From assembly GCF_019456655.1 (NCBI RefSeq), contig NZ_CP080332.1, forward strand, positions 3,038,001 through 3,102,000: 64,000 bases of DNA, read 5' to 3'. This DNA comes from Mycolicibacterium diernhoferi. GTDB lineage: Bacteria > Actinomycetota > Actinomycetes > Mycobacteriales > Mycobacteriaceae. The notes under the pieces were generated by a model. The model did no database searches. It worked only from the letters and a program-made list of their open reading frames with translations, and was not told the origin of the DNA. How positions within the stretch are numbered: position 1 is the stretch's first letter; every line of letters starts with the position of its first letter. Made by a program: the position numbers and the translations under genes. Positions 43,872 to 53,628 of this stretch are shown in pieces.

Positions 43872-44704
43872 GCTGCGGTCCCGAACAGGTAGGAGCCCAC
43901 GGTGGTCAATCTGTCCTCATTTCCCTCGTCGTACAGGTGCACCCGCACCGCGACGGTGCCGGCGGCGCCGTCGAATCGTTCGGCCTCGACCCGGAACGGG
44001 CCGGCCTTGCCGCGGGCCAGGAACATCACGTGCGCGGAGATGCCTTGCACATCTGAGCCGGCCGCATCGGCTGCCGCGGTCTCCAAGATGACGAACTGCG
44101 GGCCGATGTGCAGCGCGGCGTCCGGCGAGGCCACCTCGGCGGACAGTTCCGGTAGGCCCCAGTTTCCGTCGTCGCGCCGGTACCCGCCGAACACCTGCCA
44201 CAGCGGCGGGAGATCGGGGGAGTCGACCACCTCGATGTTGTCGACCTCCATCTTCTGCAGGCCCCCGGGCGGCACGCCGATGCTCACGCCCTGGCCCTCG
44301 ATCAACGCGAGCACCCGGTCCGGCCGGTCGGCGTCGACGATCTTGGCCCGGCTGTAGCCGAATTGGCGGCCGCGCTTCAGCGGCTCGGAGACGATCTCGA
44401 TGCGACGCACATCGCGGCCGGGATCGAGGATCTGGCAGGAGTGGATCACCGGGTTGGGCACGGCCTCCAGATCCGACATGTGACCACTCTCGGGCGCGGA
44501 GATGCCGAGCACCGCGAACAGCAGACCGCCTCGGGCATTGCGCATGTCGTGACGGACCGTGACGGTGTCCTCGACGTCACGCGGATCCATCGAGGCATAC
44601 ATCCGCCCGATGTAGCGGTAGCTGAGCAGACCGCCCCAGCGCCGCCGCAATTCCTCGGCGTAAGCCTCCTGCTGGTCGGTCAGTTCACGAATATCGCGGA
44701 GCAT
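43868..44704 (-). CDS. Hotdog-fold thioesterase-like protein
   Basis: A 278-residue protein of two hotdog-like halves. The N half contains [29 protein letters not shown] and the C half [37 protein letters not shown] assign it to the hotdog superfamily from this pattern; no catalytic residue can be named confidently. Function, substrate and true family are uncertain. It starts 11-17 bases from the divergent pepE start and is coupled to the exonuclease gene downstream. Confidence 0.6.
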   Translation of the reverse strand: MLRDIRELTDQQEAYAEELRRRWGGLLSYRYIGRMYASMDPRDVEDTVTVRHDMRNARGGLLFAVLGISAPESGHMSDLEAVPNPVIHSCQILDPGRDVRRIEIVSEPLKRGRQFGYSRAKIVDADRPDRVLALIEGQGVSIGVPPGGLQKMEVDNIEVVDSPDLPPLWQVFGGYRRDDGNWGLPELSAEVASPDAALHIGPQFVILETAAADAAGSDVQGISAHVMFLARGKAGPFRVEAERFDGAAGTVAVRVHLYDEGNEDRLTTVGSYLFGTAA

Positions 44705-44721
44705 CGCACTAGCCTATGGGC

Positions 44722-45870
44722 ATGGCTACTGCCGGCGACGTCAATCTGTTCCCCACCGAGGTCTACTCCCAGCGCATCTCCGCGGCCGCGGCCGGCGCGG
44801 CGAATGCCGGCCTGGCGGGTCTGGTCATCACCCCGGGCTATGACCTGCGCTATCTGGTCGGCTCGCGGGCGCAGACCTTCGAACGGCTGACCGCGCTGGT
44901 GCTGCCGGCCGACGGGTCGGCACCCACCGTGGTGGTACCGCGGCTGGAACTGGCCGCGCTGCGCGAATCCGCGGTCGCCGAACTCGGTGCCACGGTTGCC
45001 GATTGGGTGGACGGTGAGAACCCGTACGAACTCGTCGCGCGCGCGCTGCGCGGATCCGGCACCGAGCCGGTCACCGTCGCGGTCACCGATTCGATGACCG
45101 CACTGCACCTGCTGCCGCTGGCCGAGGTGCTCGGGGCGGTGCCGGTGCTGGCCACCGAAGTGCTGCGCAAGCTGCGGATGATCAAGGACGCGAGCGAGGT
45201 CGACGCACTGCGCAACGCGGGCGCGGCCATCGACCGGGTGCACGCCCGGGTGCCGGAGTTCCTGAAACCCGGACGTACCGAGGCCGACGTCGCCGCCGAC
45301 ATCGCCGAAGCCATTGTCGCCGAAGGCCACTCGGAGGTCGCGTTCATCATCGTCGGGTCCGGCCCCAATGGCGCCGACCCGCATCACGAATGCTCGGACC
45401 GCGAACTGCAGGTGGGTGACATCGTCGTCGTCGACATCGGCGGGCCCTACGCGCCCGGCTACAACTCCGATTCCACCCGCACGTACAGCCTCGGCGAGCC
45501 CGACGCCGAGGTGGCCCGCCGGTACGCGGTGCTGCAGCGGGCCCAGGCCGAGGCGGTGTCGGCGGTGCGGCCGGGGATCAGCGCCGAAGCGGTCGACGCC
45601 GCCGCGCGGGACGTGCTGGCGGGCGAGGGACTGGCCGAGTGGTTCGTGCACCGCACCGGGCACGGCATCGGACTGTCGGTGCACGAGGAGCCCTATATCG
45701 TCGCCGGCAACGAGATCACCCTGGAGCCCGGGATGGCGTTCTCGGTGGAACCGGGCATCTACTTCCCGGGCAAGTGGGGTGCCCGGATCGAGGACATCGT
45801 CATCGTCACCGAGGACGGGGTGGAGCCGGTGAACCGGCGCCCGCACGATCTGGTCGTGGTGCCGGTTTAA
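44722..45870 (+). CDS. pepE: M24-family Xaa-Pro dipeptidase PepE
   Basis: A 382-residue metallopeptidase (M. tuberculosis Rv2089c). The creatinase-like N domain is followed by the pita-bread fold with metal ligands Asp in [21 protein letters not shown] (two Asp), His in [15 protein letters not shown], Glu in [13 protein letters not shown] and Glu in [10 protein letters not shown]. It cleaves Xaa-Pro dipeptides. ATG 44722 is taken; an ATG six bases earlier is equally possible. Its TAA overlaps the stop of the convergent reductase gene (TTAA, 45867-45870). Confidence 0.9.
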   Translation: MATAGDVNLFPTEVYSQRISAAAAGAANAGLAGLVITPGYDLRYLVGSRAQTFERLTALVLPADGSAPTVVVPRLELAALRESAVAELGATVADWVDGENPYELVARALRGSGTEPVTVAVTDSMTALHLLPLAEVLGAVPVLATEVLRKLRMIKDASEVDALRNAGAAIDRVHARVPEFLKPGRTEADVAADIAEAIVAEGHSEVAFIIVGSGPNGADPHHECSDRELQVGDIVVVDIGGPYAPGYNSDSTRTYSLGEPDAEVARRYAVLQRAQAEAVSAVRPGISAEAVDAAARDVLAGEGLAEWFVHRTGHGIGLSVHEEPYIVAGNEITLEPGMAFSVEPGIYFPGKWGARIEDIVIVTEDGVEPVNRRPHDLVVVPV

Positions 45871-46292
45871 CTGTCGCTGCGGTCCAGCAGGGTGGACGAG
45901 CCCAGCACCCGCTCCACCTTGACCTCGATGACCACCCGGCGGGGATTGACCCGGGGGGTGCGGTAACGCTGGGCGTAGCGCAGTTCGGCGTCGCGCACGG
46001 CCTCCGGGTCGGCGCTCACGGTGGCGGTGCCCTCCAGCGACAGCCAGCGCGCCCCGTCGACCTGGCTGAGCACCGCGATACCGCGCTCCTTGGCATTGAC
46101 GGCCTTCTGCGAACCGCCGGTGGTGATGACCCGGGCGATGTGCGTGATCGGATCGAAGGTGAAGCCGACCGCCACGACGTGCGGCGAGTTGTCGCTGCGC
46201 AGGGTCGTCAGCATGGCCAGATGACGCTCGGTCAGGAAGGCCAGCGCATCGGTGGTCAGTCGGGTAGTCGCCTTGCGACCGGATGTAGCCAT
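45867..46292 (-). CDS. F420H2-dependent biliverdin reductase-like PPOX protein (Rv2074-like)
   Basis: A 141-residue split-beta-barrel flavin/deazaflavin protein. [35 protein letters not shown] and [36 protein letters not shown] are close to M. tuberculosis Rv2074, which has been reported to reduce biliverdin using F420H2. The activity is transferred by similarity. The N-terminal extension [10 protein letters not shown] is short. Convergent with pepE, divergent from the SDR gene. Confidence 0.85.
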   Translation of the reverse strand: MATSGRKATTRLTTDALAFLTERHLAMLTTLRSDNSPHVVAVGFTFDPITHIARVITTGGSQKAVNAKERGIAVLSQVDGARWLSLEGTATVSADPEAVRDAELRYAQRYRTPRVNPRRVVIEVKVERVLGSSTLLDRSDS

Positions 46293-46327
46293 CGGGGTCC
46301 ACGCTAGCGCAGGTCATAATCTGAGCC

Positions 46328-47071
46328 ATGAAGGACACGGGCCTGGTCGTGATTTTCGGCGGGCGCAGCGAGATCGGTGTGGAAGTGGCGGTGCGCATCG
46401 CCGCCGGACGGCCGGTCGTGCTGGCGGCCCGCCGTGCCCACGACCTGGCCGCCGAGGTGGATGCCGTCCGCGCGGCCGGCGCCACCGCGGTGCAGGTCCG
46501 CGAGTTCGACGCGGACGACACGGCCGCGCATCGGGGGCTGGTCGAGTCGATCGTCGCCGAGCACGGTCGGATCGGCACCGCGGTGCTGACCTTCGGCGTG
46601 CTCGGTGACCAGGCACGCGCCGAGACCGACGCCGGACATGCGGTCGCGGTCGCGCACACCGACTATGTGGCGCAGGTGAGTCTGCTGACCGTGCTGGCGG
46701 ATTCGATGCGCCGGGCCGGCGGCGGAGAGCTGGTGACCTTTTCCTCGATCGCCGGGGTGCGGGTGCGCCGCGCCAACTACGTGTACGGGTCGGCCAAGGC
46801 CGGCCTGGACGGTTTCTGCAGCGGGCTTTCCGATGCCCTGCGCGGTTCCGGTGTGCGACTGCTGGTGGTTCGCCCGGGCTTCGTGATCGGGCGGATGACC
46901 GAGGGGATGACCCCCGCCCCGTTCTCCAGCACCCCGGCCCAGGTGGCGGCGGCCACGGTGGCTTCCCTGGCCAAGGGCCGACGCACGGTATGGGTGCCCT
47001 GGCAGGTGGGGGTGATCGCGGCGGTGTTCAGAATTCTGCCGGGCCCGATCTGGCGGCGGTTGCCGCGATGA
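46328..47071 (+). CDS. Short-chain dehydrogenase/reductase (Rv2073c-like)
   Basis: A 247-residue SDR with glycine motif IFGGRSEIG, catalytic Ser in VTFSSIAGV and Tyr/Lys in YVYGSAKAG. The tail VWVPWQVGVIAAVFRILPGPIWRRLPR resembles the DprE2-type mycobacterial SDRs with a hydrophobic C-terminal helix. The substrate is unknown. The stop overlaps the cobL ATG (ATGA), so it is in the cobLMK operon, as in M. tuberculosis. Confidence 0.85.
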   Translation: MKDTGLVVIFGGRSEIGVEVAVRIAAGRPVVLAARRAHDLAAEVDAVRAAGATAVQVREFDADDTAAHRGLVESIVAEHGRIGTAVLTFGVLGDQARAETDAGHAVAVAHTDYVAQVSLLTVLADSMRRAGGGELVTFSSIAGVRVRRANYVYGSAKAGLDGFCSGLSDALRGSGVRLLVVRPGFVIGRMTEGMTPAPFSSTPAQVAAATVASLAKGRRTVWVPWQVGVIAAVFRILPGPIWRRLPR

Positions 47072-48252
47072 GCGCCTGGAAAATCGTCGTCGTCGGCATC
47101 GGCGCCGACGGCATGTCCGGCCTGGCCCCGTCCTCGGCCGACGAACTACGCAGCGCCACAATCATTCACGGCGCACCCCGGCAACTCGACCTGCTGGATC
47201 AGACCATCACCGCGCCCCGCCGCCCGTGGCGGTCCCCGCTGCTCGCTGACGTCGAGCGCATCCTGGACGAAGCGACCGGTGATGTGCACGTGGTGGCCAG
47301 CGGGGACCCGATGCTGCACGGTATCGGCGCCACGCTCATCCGGGTGCACGGCGCGGACCGGGTGCGCGTGCTGCCGCACGTGTCCTCGGTGACGTTGGCC
47401 TGCGCCCGGCTCGGGTGGAGCGTGCAGGACACCGAGGTCATCAGTCTGGTCACCGCCCCGGCGCTCACCGCGGTCCGCCGCGGTGGGCAGGCGGTGGTGC
47501 TGAGCCGGGACGGTTCCAGCCCCGCCGAGGTGGCCCGCCTGCTCGCCGAGCACGGCCGCGGCGACTCGGAATTCGTTGTGCTGGAACAGCTCGGCGGCCC
47601 TGAGGAACGGATCCGCCGGTCGGTGGCGCGGGACTGGACCGGTGCGGTCGCCGATCTCAACGTGATCGGTATCCGGTACCTGCCCGACGATCGGCGCGCA
47701 CACGCCCTGCCCGACGATGAGTTCGCCCACGACGGACAGATCACCAAGCAGGCGATGCGGGCGGTCACCCTGGCCGCACTCGGCCCGCGGCCCGGGGAGC
47801 TGCTGTGGGATGTGGGGTCCGGGTCGGGCAGCGTGGCGATCGAATGGTGCCGAAGCGGGCCCGGTTGCACCGCGGTCGCTTTCGAACGCGCCGAGGTGCG
47901 GCGACAGCGCATCACCGGCAACGCGATATCGTTCGGCGTGCGAGTTGACGTGCATGGTCAGGCTCCCGACGCCTTCGCGGCGGTGACGGCGGCCGGTGCG
48001 CCGGCGGCGATCTTCGTCGGTGGCGGAGCAACCACGCCGGGTCTGCTCGACGCCTGCCTACAGCATCTGGCCCCCGGCGGTCGGCTGGTCGCCAACGCGG
48101 TGACCGCAGAATCGGAAGCCGTTGTCACACAGTGGCACTCGAAGATCGGGGGAGAGTTGCGCCGGTTCCAGCACTATCAGGGCGAACCGATCGGCGGGTT
48201 CACCGGGTTCCGGCCGGCCTTCCCGGTCACGCAGTGGGCGGTGGTCAAGTGA
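47068..48252 (+). CDS. cobL: Precorrin-6Y C5,15-methyltransferase (decarboxylating) CobL
   Basis: A 394-residue fusion. Residues 1-200 are the CbiE-type methyltransferase (VVGIGADGMSGL, VHVVASGDPMLHGIGATL); the C-terminal 160 residues are the CbiT-type domain with AdoMet motif LLWDVGSGSGSVAIEW. It methylates C5 and C15 and removes the C12 acetate carboxyl in aerobic cobalamin synthesis. ATG 47068 overlaps the SDR stop. Confidence 0.95.
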   Translation: MSAWKIVVVGIGADGMSGLAPSSADELRSATIIHGAPRQLDLLDQTITAPRRPWRSPLLADVERILDEATGDVHVVASGDPMLHGIGATLIRVHGADRVRVLPHVSSVTLACARLGWSVQDTEVISLVTAPALTAVRRGGQAVVLSRDGSSPAEVARLLAEHGRGDSEFVVLEQLGGPEERIRRSVARDWTGAVADLNVIGIRYLPDDRRAHALPDDEFAHDGQITKQAMRAVTLAALGPRPGELLWDVGSGSGSVAIEWCRSGPGCTAVAFERAEVRRQRITGNAISFGVRVDVHGQAPDAFAAVTAAGAPAAIFVGGGATTPGLLDACLQHLAPGGRLVANAVTAESEAVVTQWHSKIGGELRRFQHYQGEPIGGFTGFRPAFPVTQWAVVK

Positions 48253-49016
48253 CGGTCTTCTTCATCGGCGCCGGTCCCGGCGCGGCCGATCTCATCACGG
48301 TGCGCGGTCAGCGACTGCTGAACCGCTGCCAGGTGTGCCTGTACGCGGGCTCGATCATGCCCCCGGATCTGCTCGAGTTCTGCCCGGCCGACGCCAGGAT
48401 CATCGACACCGGACCGCTGACCCTCGATCAGATCATCGACGAGCTGGCCGCCGCCGATGCGGCCGGCCTCGATGTGGCACGGCTGCATTCCGGGGATCCG
48501 TCGATCTACAGTGCGCTGGCCGAGCAGTGCCGCCGACTGGACGCGCTGGGGATCGGCTACGAGGTCGTGCCCGGGGTGCCGGCGTTCGCGGCGGCCGCCG
48601 CGGCGCTGGGCCGCGAGTTGACCGTGCCCGGGGTGGCGCAGACGGTGACGCTCAGCCGGGTCGCGACGCTGTCCACGGCGATGCCGGAGAAGGAGTCGCT
48701 GGCCGCGCTGTCGGCGCCGGGGGCCACCCTGGTCCTGCATCTGGCCGCCGCCCAGGCCGAGACGATCGTCGCCGAGCTGACCGCCGGTGGCTACACCCGC
48801 GAAACTCCCTGTGCGGTAGTGGCTTACGCCAGCTGGCCCACCGAGAAAGTGGTGCGTTGCGCGCTGGGCGATCTGGTCGAGCAGTTGCGCGCCGCCGGGA
48901 TCACCAAGACCGCGGTGATCATCGTCGGCGATGTCCTCGGGGACGTCTTCGGCGCCGAAGGTGCCACCGAAAGCTACCTGTACTCGTCGGGCCGGCGCCG
49001 CGGAAGCCGGCATTGA
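48249..49016 (+). CDS. cobM: Precorrin-4 C11-methyltransferase CobM
   Basis: A 255-residue tetrapyrrole methylase. FFIGAGPGAADLITVRG at the N terminus, LHSGDPSIYSALAEQ as the substrate/AdoMet loop, VPGVPAFAAAAAALGRELTVPGVAQTV and LHLAAAQAETI are family blocks. GTG 48249 overlaps the cobL stop; the TGA overlaps the cobK start. Confidence 0.95.
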   Translation: MTVFFIGAGPGAADLITVRGQRLLNRCQVCLYAGSIMPPDLLEFCPADARIIDTGPLTLDQIIDELAAADAAGLDVARLHSGDPSIYSALAEQCRRLDALGIGYEVVPGVPAFAAAAAALGRELTVPGVAQTVTLSRVATLSTAMPEKESLAALSAPGATLVLHLAAAQAETIVAELTAGGYTRETPCAVVAYASWPTEKVVRCALGDLVEQLRAAGITKTAVIIVGDVLGDVFGAEGATESYLYSSGRRRGSRH

Positions 49017-49750
49017 ACACGCCGGCGCGGGTGCTGCTGTTGGGCGGCACCGGAGAGGCACGGGCGCTGGCCGCGCGGCTGCATCCGCGGGTCGCGGTGA
49101 TCAGTTCGCTGGCCGGGCGGGTGCCCGACCCGGCGCTGCCGGTCGGCGAGGTGCGCATCGGCGGGTTCGGTGGCCGCGATGGGCTGGCGGACTGGTTGCG
49201 CGCCAACGCCATCACCGCGGTGGTGGATGCCACCCACCCGTTCGCGGCCACCATCACCGCCAACGCGGCCGCCGCCGCGGCACAGGCCGGCCTGCCGCAT
49301 GTGGTGCTGGCCCGTCCGGCCTGGCCGGACGGGGACGCCATCGTGGTGGCCGCCGATGTCGAGGCCGCCGCCGTGGTCAGCCGCAACGGCTACCGCCGGG
49401 TGTTCCTCACCACCGGGCGTTCGGGCACCGCGGCGTTCCGGGATACCGATGCGTGGTTCCTGATCCGGGCGGTCACCGCGCCGAGCGCCGACCTGCTGCC
49501 GGCGCGGCACGAGCTCCTGCTGTCCCGCGGCCCGTACCGGGTCGACGGTGAAAGTGACCTGATGCGCAAGCACGGCATCGACGCGCTGGTGACCAAGAAC
49601 AGCGGCGGGGACATGACCCGGGCCAAGCTGGACGCCGCCGCCGAACTGGGAGTGCCGGTGATCATGGTGAGCAGGCCCGCCCTGCCCGCCGGGGTGCAGG
49701 TCGTACACAGTGTGGACGCCGCTTTGGACTGGCTGACCGCCCGGTCCTAG
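49013..49750 (+). CDS. cobK: Precorrin-6A reductase CobK
   Basis: A 245-residue NADPH-dependent reductase. VLLLGGTGEARALAARL, VDATHPFAATITANAA, FLTTGRSGTAAF, LLSRGPYRVDGE and ALVTKNSGGDMTRAKLDAA match the family. The start is TTG 49013, overlapping the cobM stop (TTGA), and gives the same length as M. tuberculosis CobK (244). The TAG overlaps the stop of the convergent phosphotransferase gene (CTAG, 49747-49750). Confidence 0.94.
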   Translation: MNTPARVLLLGGTGEARALAARLHPRVAVISSLAGRVPDPALPVGEVRIGGFGGRDGLADWLRANAITAVVDATHPFAATITANAAAAAAQAGLPHVVLARPAWPDGDAIVVAADVEAAAVVSRNGYRRVFLTTGRSGTAAFRDTDAWFLIRAVTAPSADLLPARHELLLSRGPYRVDGESDLMRKHGIDALVTKNSGGDMTRAKLDAAAELGVPVIMVSRPALPAGVQVVHSVDAALDWLTARS

Positions 49751-50799
49751 ATGAGTGCCAGGGTGTCGAGTTCGCGGATCGCCCGGCAGGACCGCTCGGC
49801 CATGGCCAGCATCATGTCGTCCCCGCGTTCGGTGGACGTCGCGAATGCGACGCCGAACACGATGATCAGTGGCGCCTGCAGCATGCCGAGGCGGTAGTCC
49901 CGCCAACAGGTTTCCAGGTCGTAGTCCTGCACGCCGAGGGCGCAGAGTTCACCGTGGTAGTCGGCGACCAGCTCCTGCTCCGCGGCGGCGCGGGTCTGGG
50001 GGTCCAGGCTGGTGCCGGTGAAGTAGGCGAGATCGCGTGTGGGCAAACCGGAACCGAGGGTCTGCCAATCGACGATGGTGACCTGCGTGCGGGCCGGATC
50101 GAACAGCATGTTGTCCAGCCGGTAGTCACCGTGCAGCAACGCGAACCGGTTCGTCTCGGCCATCAGCCACGGCGTCACCATCGCCATCGACGCGGCCAGC
50201 GTGGCCCGGTCGTCTGCGCTCATCCGGTCACCGAGCTTCTCCAGGGTGATCTCGGTGGCCATCTTGGCGACATCGCCCATGCCGGAGGCCATTCCGGCGT
50301 CGGGCTTGGGCATCGCGATGCCGGGGAAGTCGCTCAGTTTCGGGTCGCACCAGCTCGGCGCGTGCAATCCGGCCAGTGCACGCACGGCCAGCTTCGCTTC
50401 GGCGACACTGCATCCGGCGATCTGGTCGCCCTGCTCGGCGGGTGCCATGTCGGCCAGCAGCAGCACGAATTCGGCTCCGTCACCGGCGATCTCGCAATGG
50501 TAGTTGCGGGGGATGGGTACCCGGACCAGGTCCGCGACGTTGGCGTAGAAGGCGTGCTCGGAGCGGTATCCGATGGCGACCCGGTCGCGGACGGTGTCAT
50601 CCTGCGAGGGCAGTTTGACGGCGAACGTGCCGGGCAGCCCGCCCTCGTCCCCGCCGTACCGGACGGTGAGCCGGTAGGTCGCACCGGTCTGCCCGGTCCC
50701 GATCGGCGTGATGTCGATGCCGCGGACGTCGGCGCCCAGCACACCACCCAGCCAGGCCGGTGTCACATCCTCGGGACTGCGGGGGATGGCGTTGCTCAT
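49747..50799 (-). CDS. Aminoglycoside phosphotransferase (APH)-fold protein
   Basis: A 350-residue kinase-like protein. The catalytic loop is LLHGDYRLDNMLFD (His-Gly-Asp...Asn) and the metal-binding Asp is in VTIVDWQTLGSGLP, with YFTGTSLDPQTRAAAEQEL after. The nucleotide-binding N lobe has TPIGTGQTGATYRLTVRY and the lysine in FAVKLPSQD. Sequence style is that of the mycobacterial/ecdysteroid-kinase-like phosphotransferases of lipid or small-molecule metabolism rather than drug-resistance enzymes; substrate unknown. Its ATG overlaps the stop of tetR, so the two form an operon under the operator at 51487-51520. Confidence 0.85.
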   Translation of the reverse strand: MSNAIPRSPEDVTPAWLGGVLGADVRGIDITPIGTGQTGATYRLTVRYGGDEGGLPGTFAVKLPSQDDTVRDRVAIGYRSEHAFYANVADLVRVPIPRNYHCEIAGDGAEFVLLLADMAPAEQGDQIAGCSVAEAKLAVRALAGLHAPSWCDPKLSDFPGIAMPKPDAGMASGMGDVAKMATEITLEKLGDRMSADDRATLAASMAMVTPWLMAETNRFALLHGDYRLDNMLFDPARTQVTIVDWQTLGSGLPTRDLAYFTGTSLDPQTRAAAEQELVADYHGELCALGVQDYDLETCWRDYRLGMLQAPLIIVFGVAFATSTERGDDMMLAMAERSCRAIRELDTLALI

Positions 50800-51464
50800 G
50801 ACGTCTGATCTCCGATCACCGTGCCGTAGATGGTGTGCAGCCAGATGGTCTCCGCGCCGGCCACGAGGTCGTCCCGGGTTCGCGGCCCACCCAGGATGAG
50901 GCGTTCCAGCAGTCGGTCGTTGAGTTCGAGCAGCACCCCGGCGAGCACCGCGGCGGCAGGGCCGTCGGGGGCGCGGCCGGCGGCTCGCTCGGTGTCGATC
51001 ATCGCCGCGATCGGCGGTACGAAGGCCTCCCGCGCGTTGTCCCAGATCTCGCGTACCGCACTGCTGGCCGCGCGGGCGTCCAGCATCGCGGCAACCAGAT
51101 AGCGGTGCGCGGCACCGGTATCCATCAGCGCGTCCAGCATCGAACGGATGCGGCTGCGCGGCGATCCGGCGGTGGAGGTGACGATGTCGCCGGCGGCGAA
51201 GACATCGTCGTACATCGTCTCGAGCAGGCCGGCGACGGCCGCGGCCTTGTTCTCGAAATAGAAGTAGAACGCCGACCGGCTCACCCCGGCGCGCGCGGCG
51301 ACCTCGGCGATGTTGACGGCCTCGAAGCTGGTGGCGCGCAAGGCCTCGTCGAAGGCGGCCAGGATGGCGGCACGGCGTTGATCGCTGCGCTGGGCCGCGC
51401 GCCGGTCGGTCAGCGAACGGCGCAGCGCTCCCGGTTGCCCGGCGACATCCTTGCCCGGCTGCAC
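50796..51464 (-). CDS. TetR-family transcriptional regulator
   Basis: A 222-residue repressor. The helix-turn-helix is AAILAAFDEALRATSFEAVNIAEVAARAGVSRSAFYFYFENKAAAV, followed by a helical ligand-binding domain. The GTG at 51464 is supported by a promoter whose predicted start falls on that codon. Operator half-sites upstream imply autoregulation and control of the downstream phosphotransferase gene. In M. tuberculosis I recall sigC and blaC between cobK and the cobIJ cluster; this operon occupies that slot here. Confidence 0.9.
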   Translation of the reverse strand: MQPGKDVAGQPGALRRSLTDRRAAQRSDQRRAAILAAFDEALRATSFEAVNIAEVAARAGVSRSAFYFYFENKAAAVAGLLETMYDDVFAAGDIVTSTAGSPRSRIRSMLDALMDTGAAHRYLVAAMLDARAASSAVREIWDNAREAFVPPIAAMIDTERAAGRAPDGPAAAVLAGVLLELNDRLLERLILGGPRTRDDLVAGAETIWLHTIYGTVIGDQTS

Positions 51465-51520
51465 GAGCGGGACATTATCCCCGCCGCTGACAACTGTCAA
51501 CGATTCCCGACAGTTGTCAG
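51462..51520 (-). promoter_or_regulatory. TetR operator and probable leaderless promoter of the tetR-phosphotransferase operon
   Basis: On the plus strand CTGACAACTGTC (51487-51498) and GACAGTTGTCAG (51509-51520) are perfect 12-bp inverted arms with a ten-base spacer; each arm is itself near-palindromic (TGACA-AC-TGTCA). Reading the minus strand, TTGACA (51500-51495), 17 bases, then TAATGT (51477-51472) make a near-consensus promoter. The start would fall at about 51464-51465, on the GTG of tetR. The -35 lies inside the palindrome. One arm overlaps the cobIJ stop codon. Confidence 0.8.
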
Positions 51521-52995
51521 CTCCGGTGTCCGCTCGGGTAGGTCCGCGGGGTGAACACCCGGTCACCGTGCCATTGGGTCTGCGAAGACCCGATGATCAG
51601 CAGGCAACGCATGTCCACCTGGGCCGGGTCCAACTCACCCAGCGGCACCACCCGCACGGTCTCGTTCGGGCCGGCCACATCGCGTCCGATGACCACCGGG
51701 GTGGCGGGGTCACGGTGCTCGAGCAGCAGCTTCTTCATCTCGCCCACCTGCCAGGTGCGCGTCTTGGACGCCGGGTTGTAGACCGCGATGGCCAGATCCG
51801 CGGCGGCCGCCGCGCTGACCCGCTTGGCGATGATCTCCCAGGGCTTGAGCCGGTCCGACAGCGAGATGACGGCATAATCGTGGCCGAGTGGGGCGCCGAC
51901 CCGGCTGGCCACCGCTTGGGCGGCGGTCATCGCCGGGATCACCCGCACCGGCACATCCGGCCAGGCCTTGGCCTCCTCCAGGACCGCGGTGGCCATCGCG
52001 AACACACCCGGATCACCCGAGGACACCACCACGACGGCCTTGCCCTGCTGGGCCAGTTCGCAGGCCAGCCGGGCGCGGGCCATCTCGTCGGTGTTGTCGC
52101 TGGCGTGGCGGGTCTGTCCGGCGCGGGCACCGACCCGGTCCAGGTAGGGAAAGTAGCCGATCAGGTCGGTGGCGCCGGCCAACTCGCGCCGCGCCTGCGG
52201 GGTGATCCAGTCCAGGTCGCCGGGCCCGAGTCCGACCACCGCGACGCTGCCGCCCGGGCGCGGCGCGGCCGCCTCGCCGGGCAGCATCACGATCGAAAAG
52301 TACGGCACCGAGGTCTCGTCGACCTCGGCGGCGCTGAGCACCCGCTGCTGATCGGTGCTGGCCCGCTCCACGTAGAGCGCCCGGTCCAGCCGGCGGGTCG
52401 CCGAAAGCGCTTGCCGGACATCCGGGTACGACTTGCCCAGCTTCATGATGACGGCCGCGTCGGTATCGGCCAGACGCCGGGTGAGTTCGGCGGCGGGCAG
52501 CGTGCCGGGCAGGATCGTGAGCACCTCGTCGCCCTGCACCAGCGGAGTACCGGTGGCGGCCGAGGCCGCGCTGACCGACGTCACGCCCGGCACGATCACG
52601 GCATCGAAGCGCTCGGTGAGCCGGGTGTGCATGTGCATGTAGGAGCTGTAGAACAGCGGATCGCCCTCGGCGAGCAGGGCGACATTGTGCCCGGCGTCCA
52701 GATGCACCGCGATCCGCTCGGCGGCCTCGGCGTAGAACTCCTCCATGGCGCCGGCGTACCCGCCCGGATGGTCGCTGGTCTCGGTGGTCACCGGGTAGAC
52801 CAGATGCTCCTCGACCTGACCGTCACGCAGGTACGGTTCGGCGATGCGACGGGCGATGCTGCGGCCGTGCCGCGCACTGTGATAGGCCACCACATCGACC
52901 TCGCCGATCAGGCGGGCCGCCTTGACGGTGACCAATTCCGGGTCGCCGGGGCCCAACCCGACGCCGTACAGGGTGCCCTTGCGCTGTGTGCTCAT
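51517..52995 (-). CDS. cobIJ: Fused precorrin-2 C20- / precorrin-3B C17-methyltransferase CobIJ
   Basis: A 492-residue fusion of two tetrapyrrole methylases. CobI part (1 to about 245): [60 protein letters not shown]. CobJ part: [71 protein letters not shown]. It methylates C20 of precorrin-2 and C17 (ring contraction) of precorrin-3B. The same fusion is present in M. tuberculosis (Rv2066). ATG overlaps the cobH stop (ATGA). Confidence 0.95.
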   Translation of the reverse strand: MSTQRKGTLYGVGLGPGDPELVTVKAARLIGEVDVVAYHSARHGRSIARRIAEPYLRDGQVEEHLVYPVTTETSDHPGGYAGAMEEFYAEAAERIAVHLDAGHNVALLAEGDPLFYSSYMHMHTRLTERFDAVIVPGVTSVSAASAATGTPLVQGDEVLTILPGTLPAAELTRRLADTDAAVIMKLGKSYPDVRQALSATRRLDRALYVERASTDQQRVLSAAEVDETSVPYFSIVMLPGEAAAPRPGGSVAVVGLGPGDLDWITPQARRELAGATDLIGYFPYLDRVGARAGQTRHASDNTDEMARARLACELAQQGKAVVVVSSGDPGVFAMATAVLEEAKAWPDVPVRVIPAMTAAQAVASRVGAPLGHDYAVISLSDRLKPWEIIAKRVSAAAAADLAIAVYNPASKTRTWQVGEMKKLLLEHRDPATPVVIGRDVAGPNETVRVVPLGELDPAQVDMRCLLIIGSSQTQWHGDRVFTPRTYPSGHRS

Positions 52996-53618
52996 TCCTT
53001 CTCACTCGCAATCGCATTCACCGCGGCGGCGGCCATCGCACTGCCGCCGCGCCGGCCCGTCACCACCAGATAGGACATCCCGCGCGGCCGCGCGATCAGC
53101 TCGTCCTTGGACTGCGCGGACCCGACGAAACCGACCGGCCCGCCCAGCACCGCGGCGGGCACCGGGGCGCCCTCGTCGATCAGCTCGAGCAGCCGGAACA
53201 GCGCCGTCGGCGCGTTCCCGATCGCCAGCACCGCACCGCCGAGCCGGTCGGCCCACAGGTCGACCGCGGCCGCCGAGCGGGTGCTGCCCAGCGTGGCCGC
53301 CAGTTCCGGTGCGCGGGGATCGGCGACCAGCGAGACGACCTCGTTGTCGGCGGGCAGGCGGTTGCGGGTGATGCCGGCCGCCACCATCGACGAGTCGCAC
53401 AGCACCGGCGCCCCCGCGGCCAGCGCGGCGTGCGTCCTGGCCACCACGTCGGCGGTGAAGGCGACATGGTCGGTGACGTCGACCTGGCCGCAGGTGTGGA
53501 TGAGCCGGACCACCACGCGGGACACGTCCTCGGGGAAGCGGGTCAGATCGGCTTCGTCCCGGATCGTCGCAAACGATTGCCGGTAGATCTCCGCAGCGTC
53601 GCGGGTGTAGTCGAGCAC
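52992..53618 (-). CDS. cobH: Precorrin-8X methylmutase CobH
   Basis: A 208-residue enzyme moving a methyl from C11 to C12 to give hydrogenobyrinate. The catalytic His41 is in [56 protein letters not shown] and [17 protein letters not shown] are family blocks. GTG 53618 gives the M. tuberculosis length of 208; GTG 53627, one base after the cobG stop, is the alternative. Confidence 0.95.
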   Translation of the reverse strand: MLDYTRDAAEIYRQSFATIRDEADLTRFPEDVSRVVVRLIHTCGQVDVTDHVAFTADVVARTHAALAAGAPVLCDSSMVAAGITRNRLPADNEVVSLVADPRAPELAATLGSTRSAAAVDLWADRLGGAVLAIGNAPTALFRLLELIDEGAPVPAAVLGGPVGFVGSAQSKDELIARPRGMSYLVVTGRRGGSAMAAAAVNAIASEKE

Positions 53619-53628
53619 GCCGATCACC

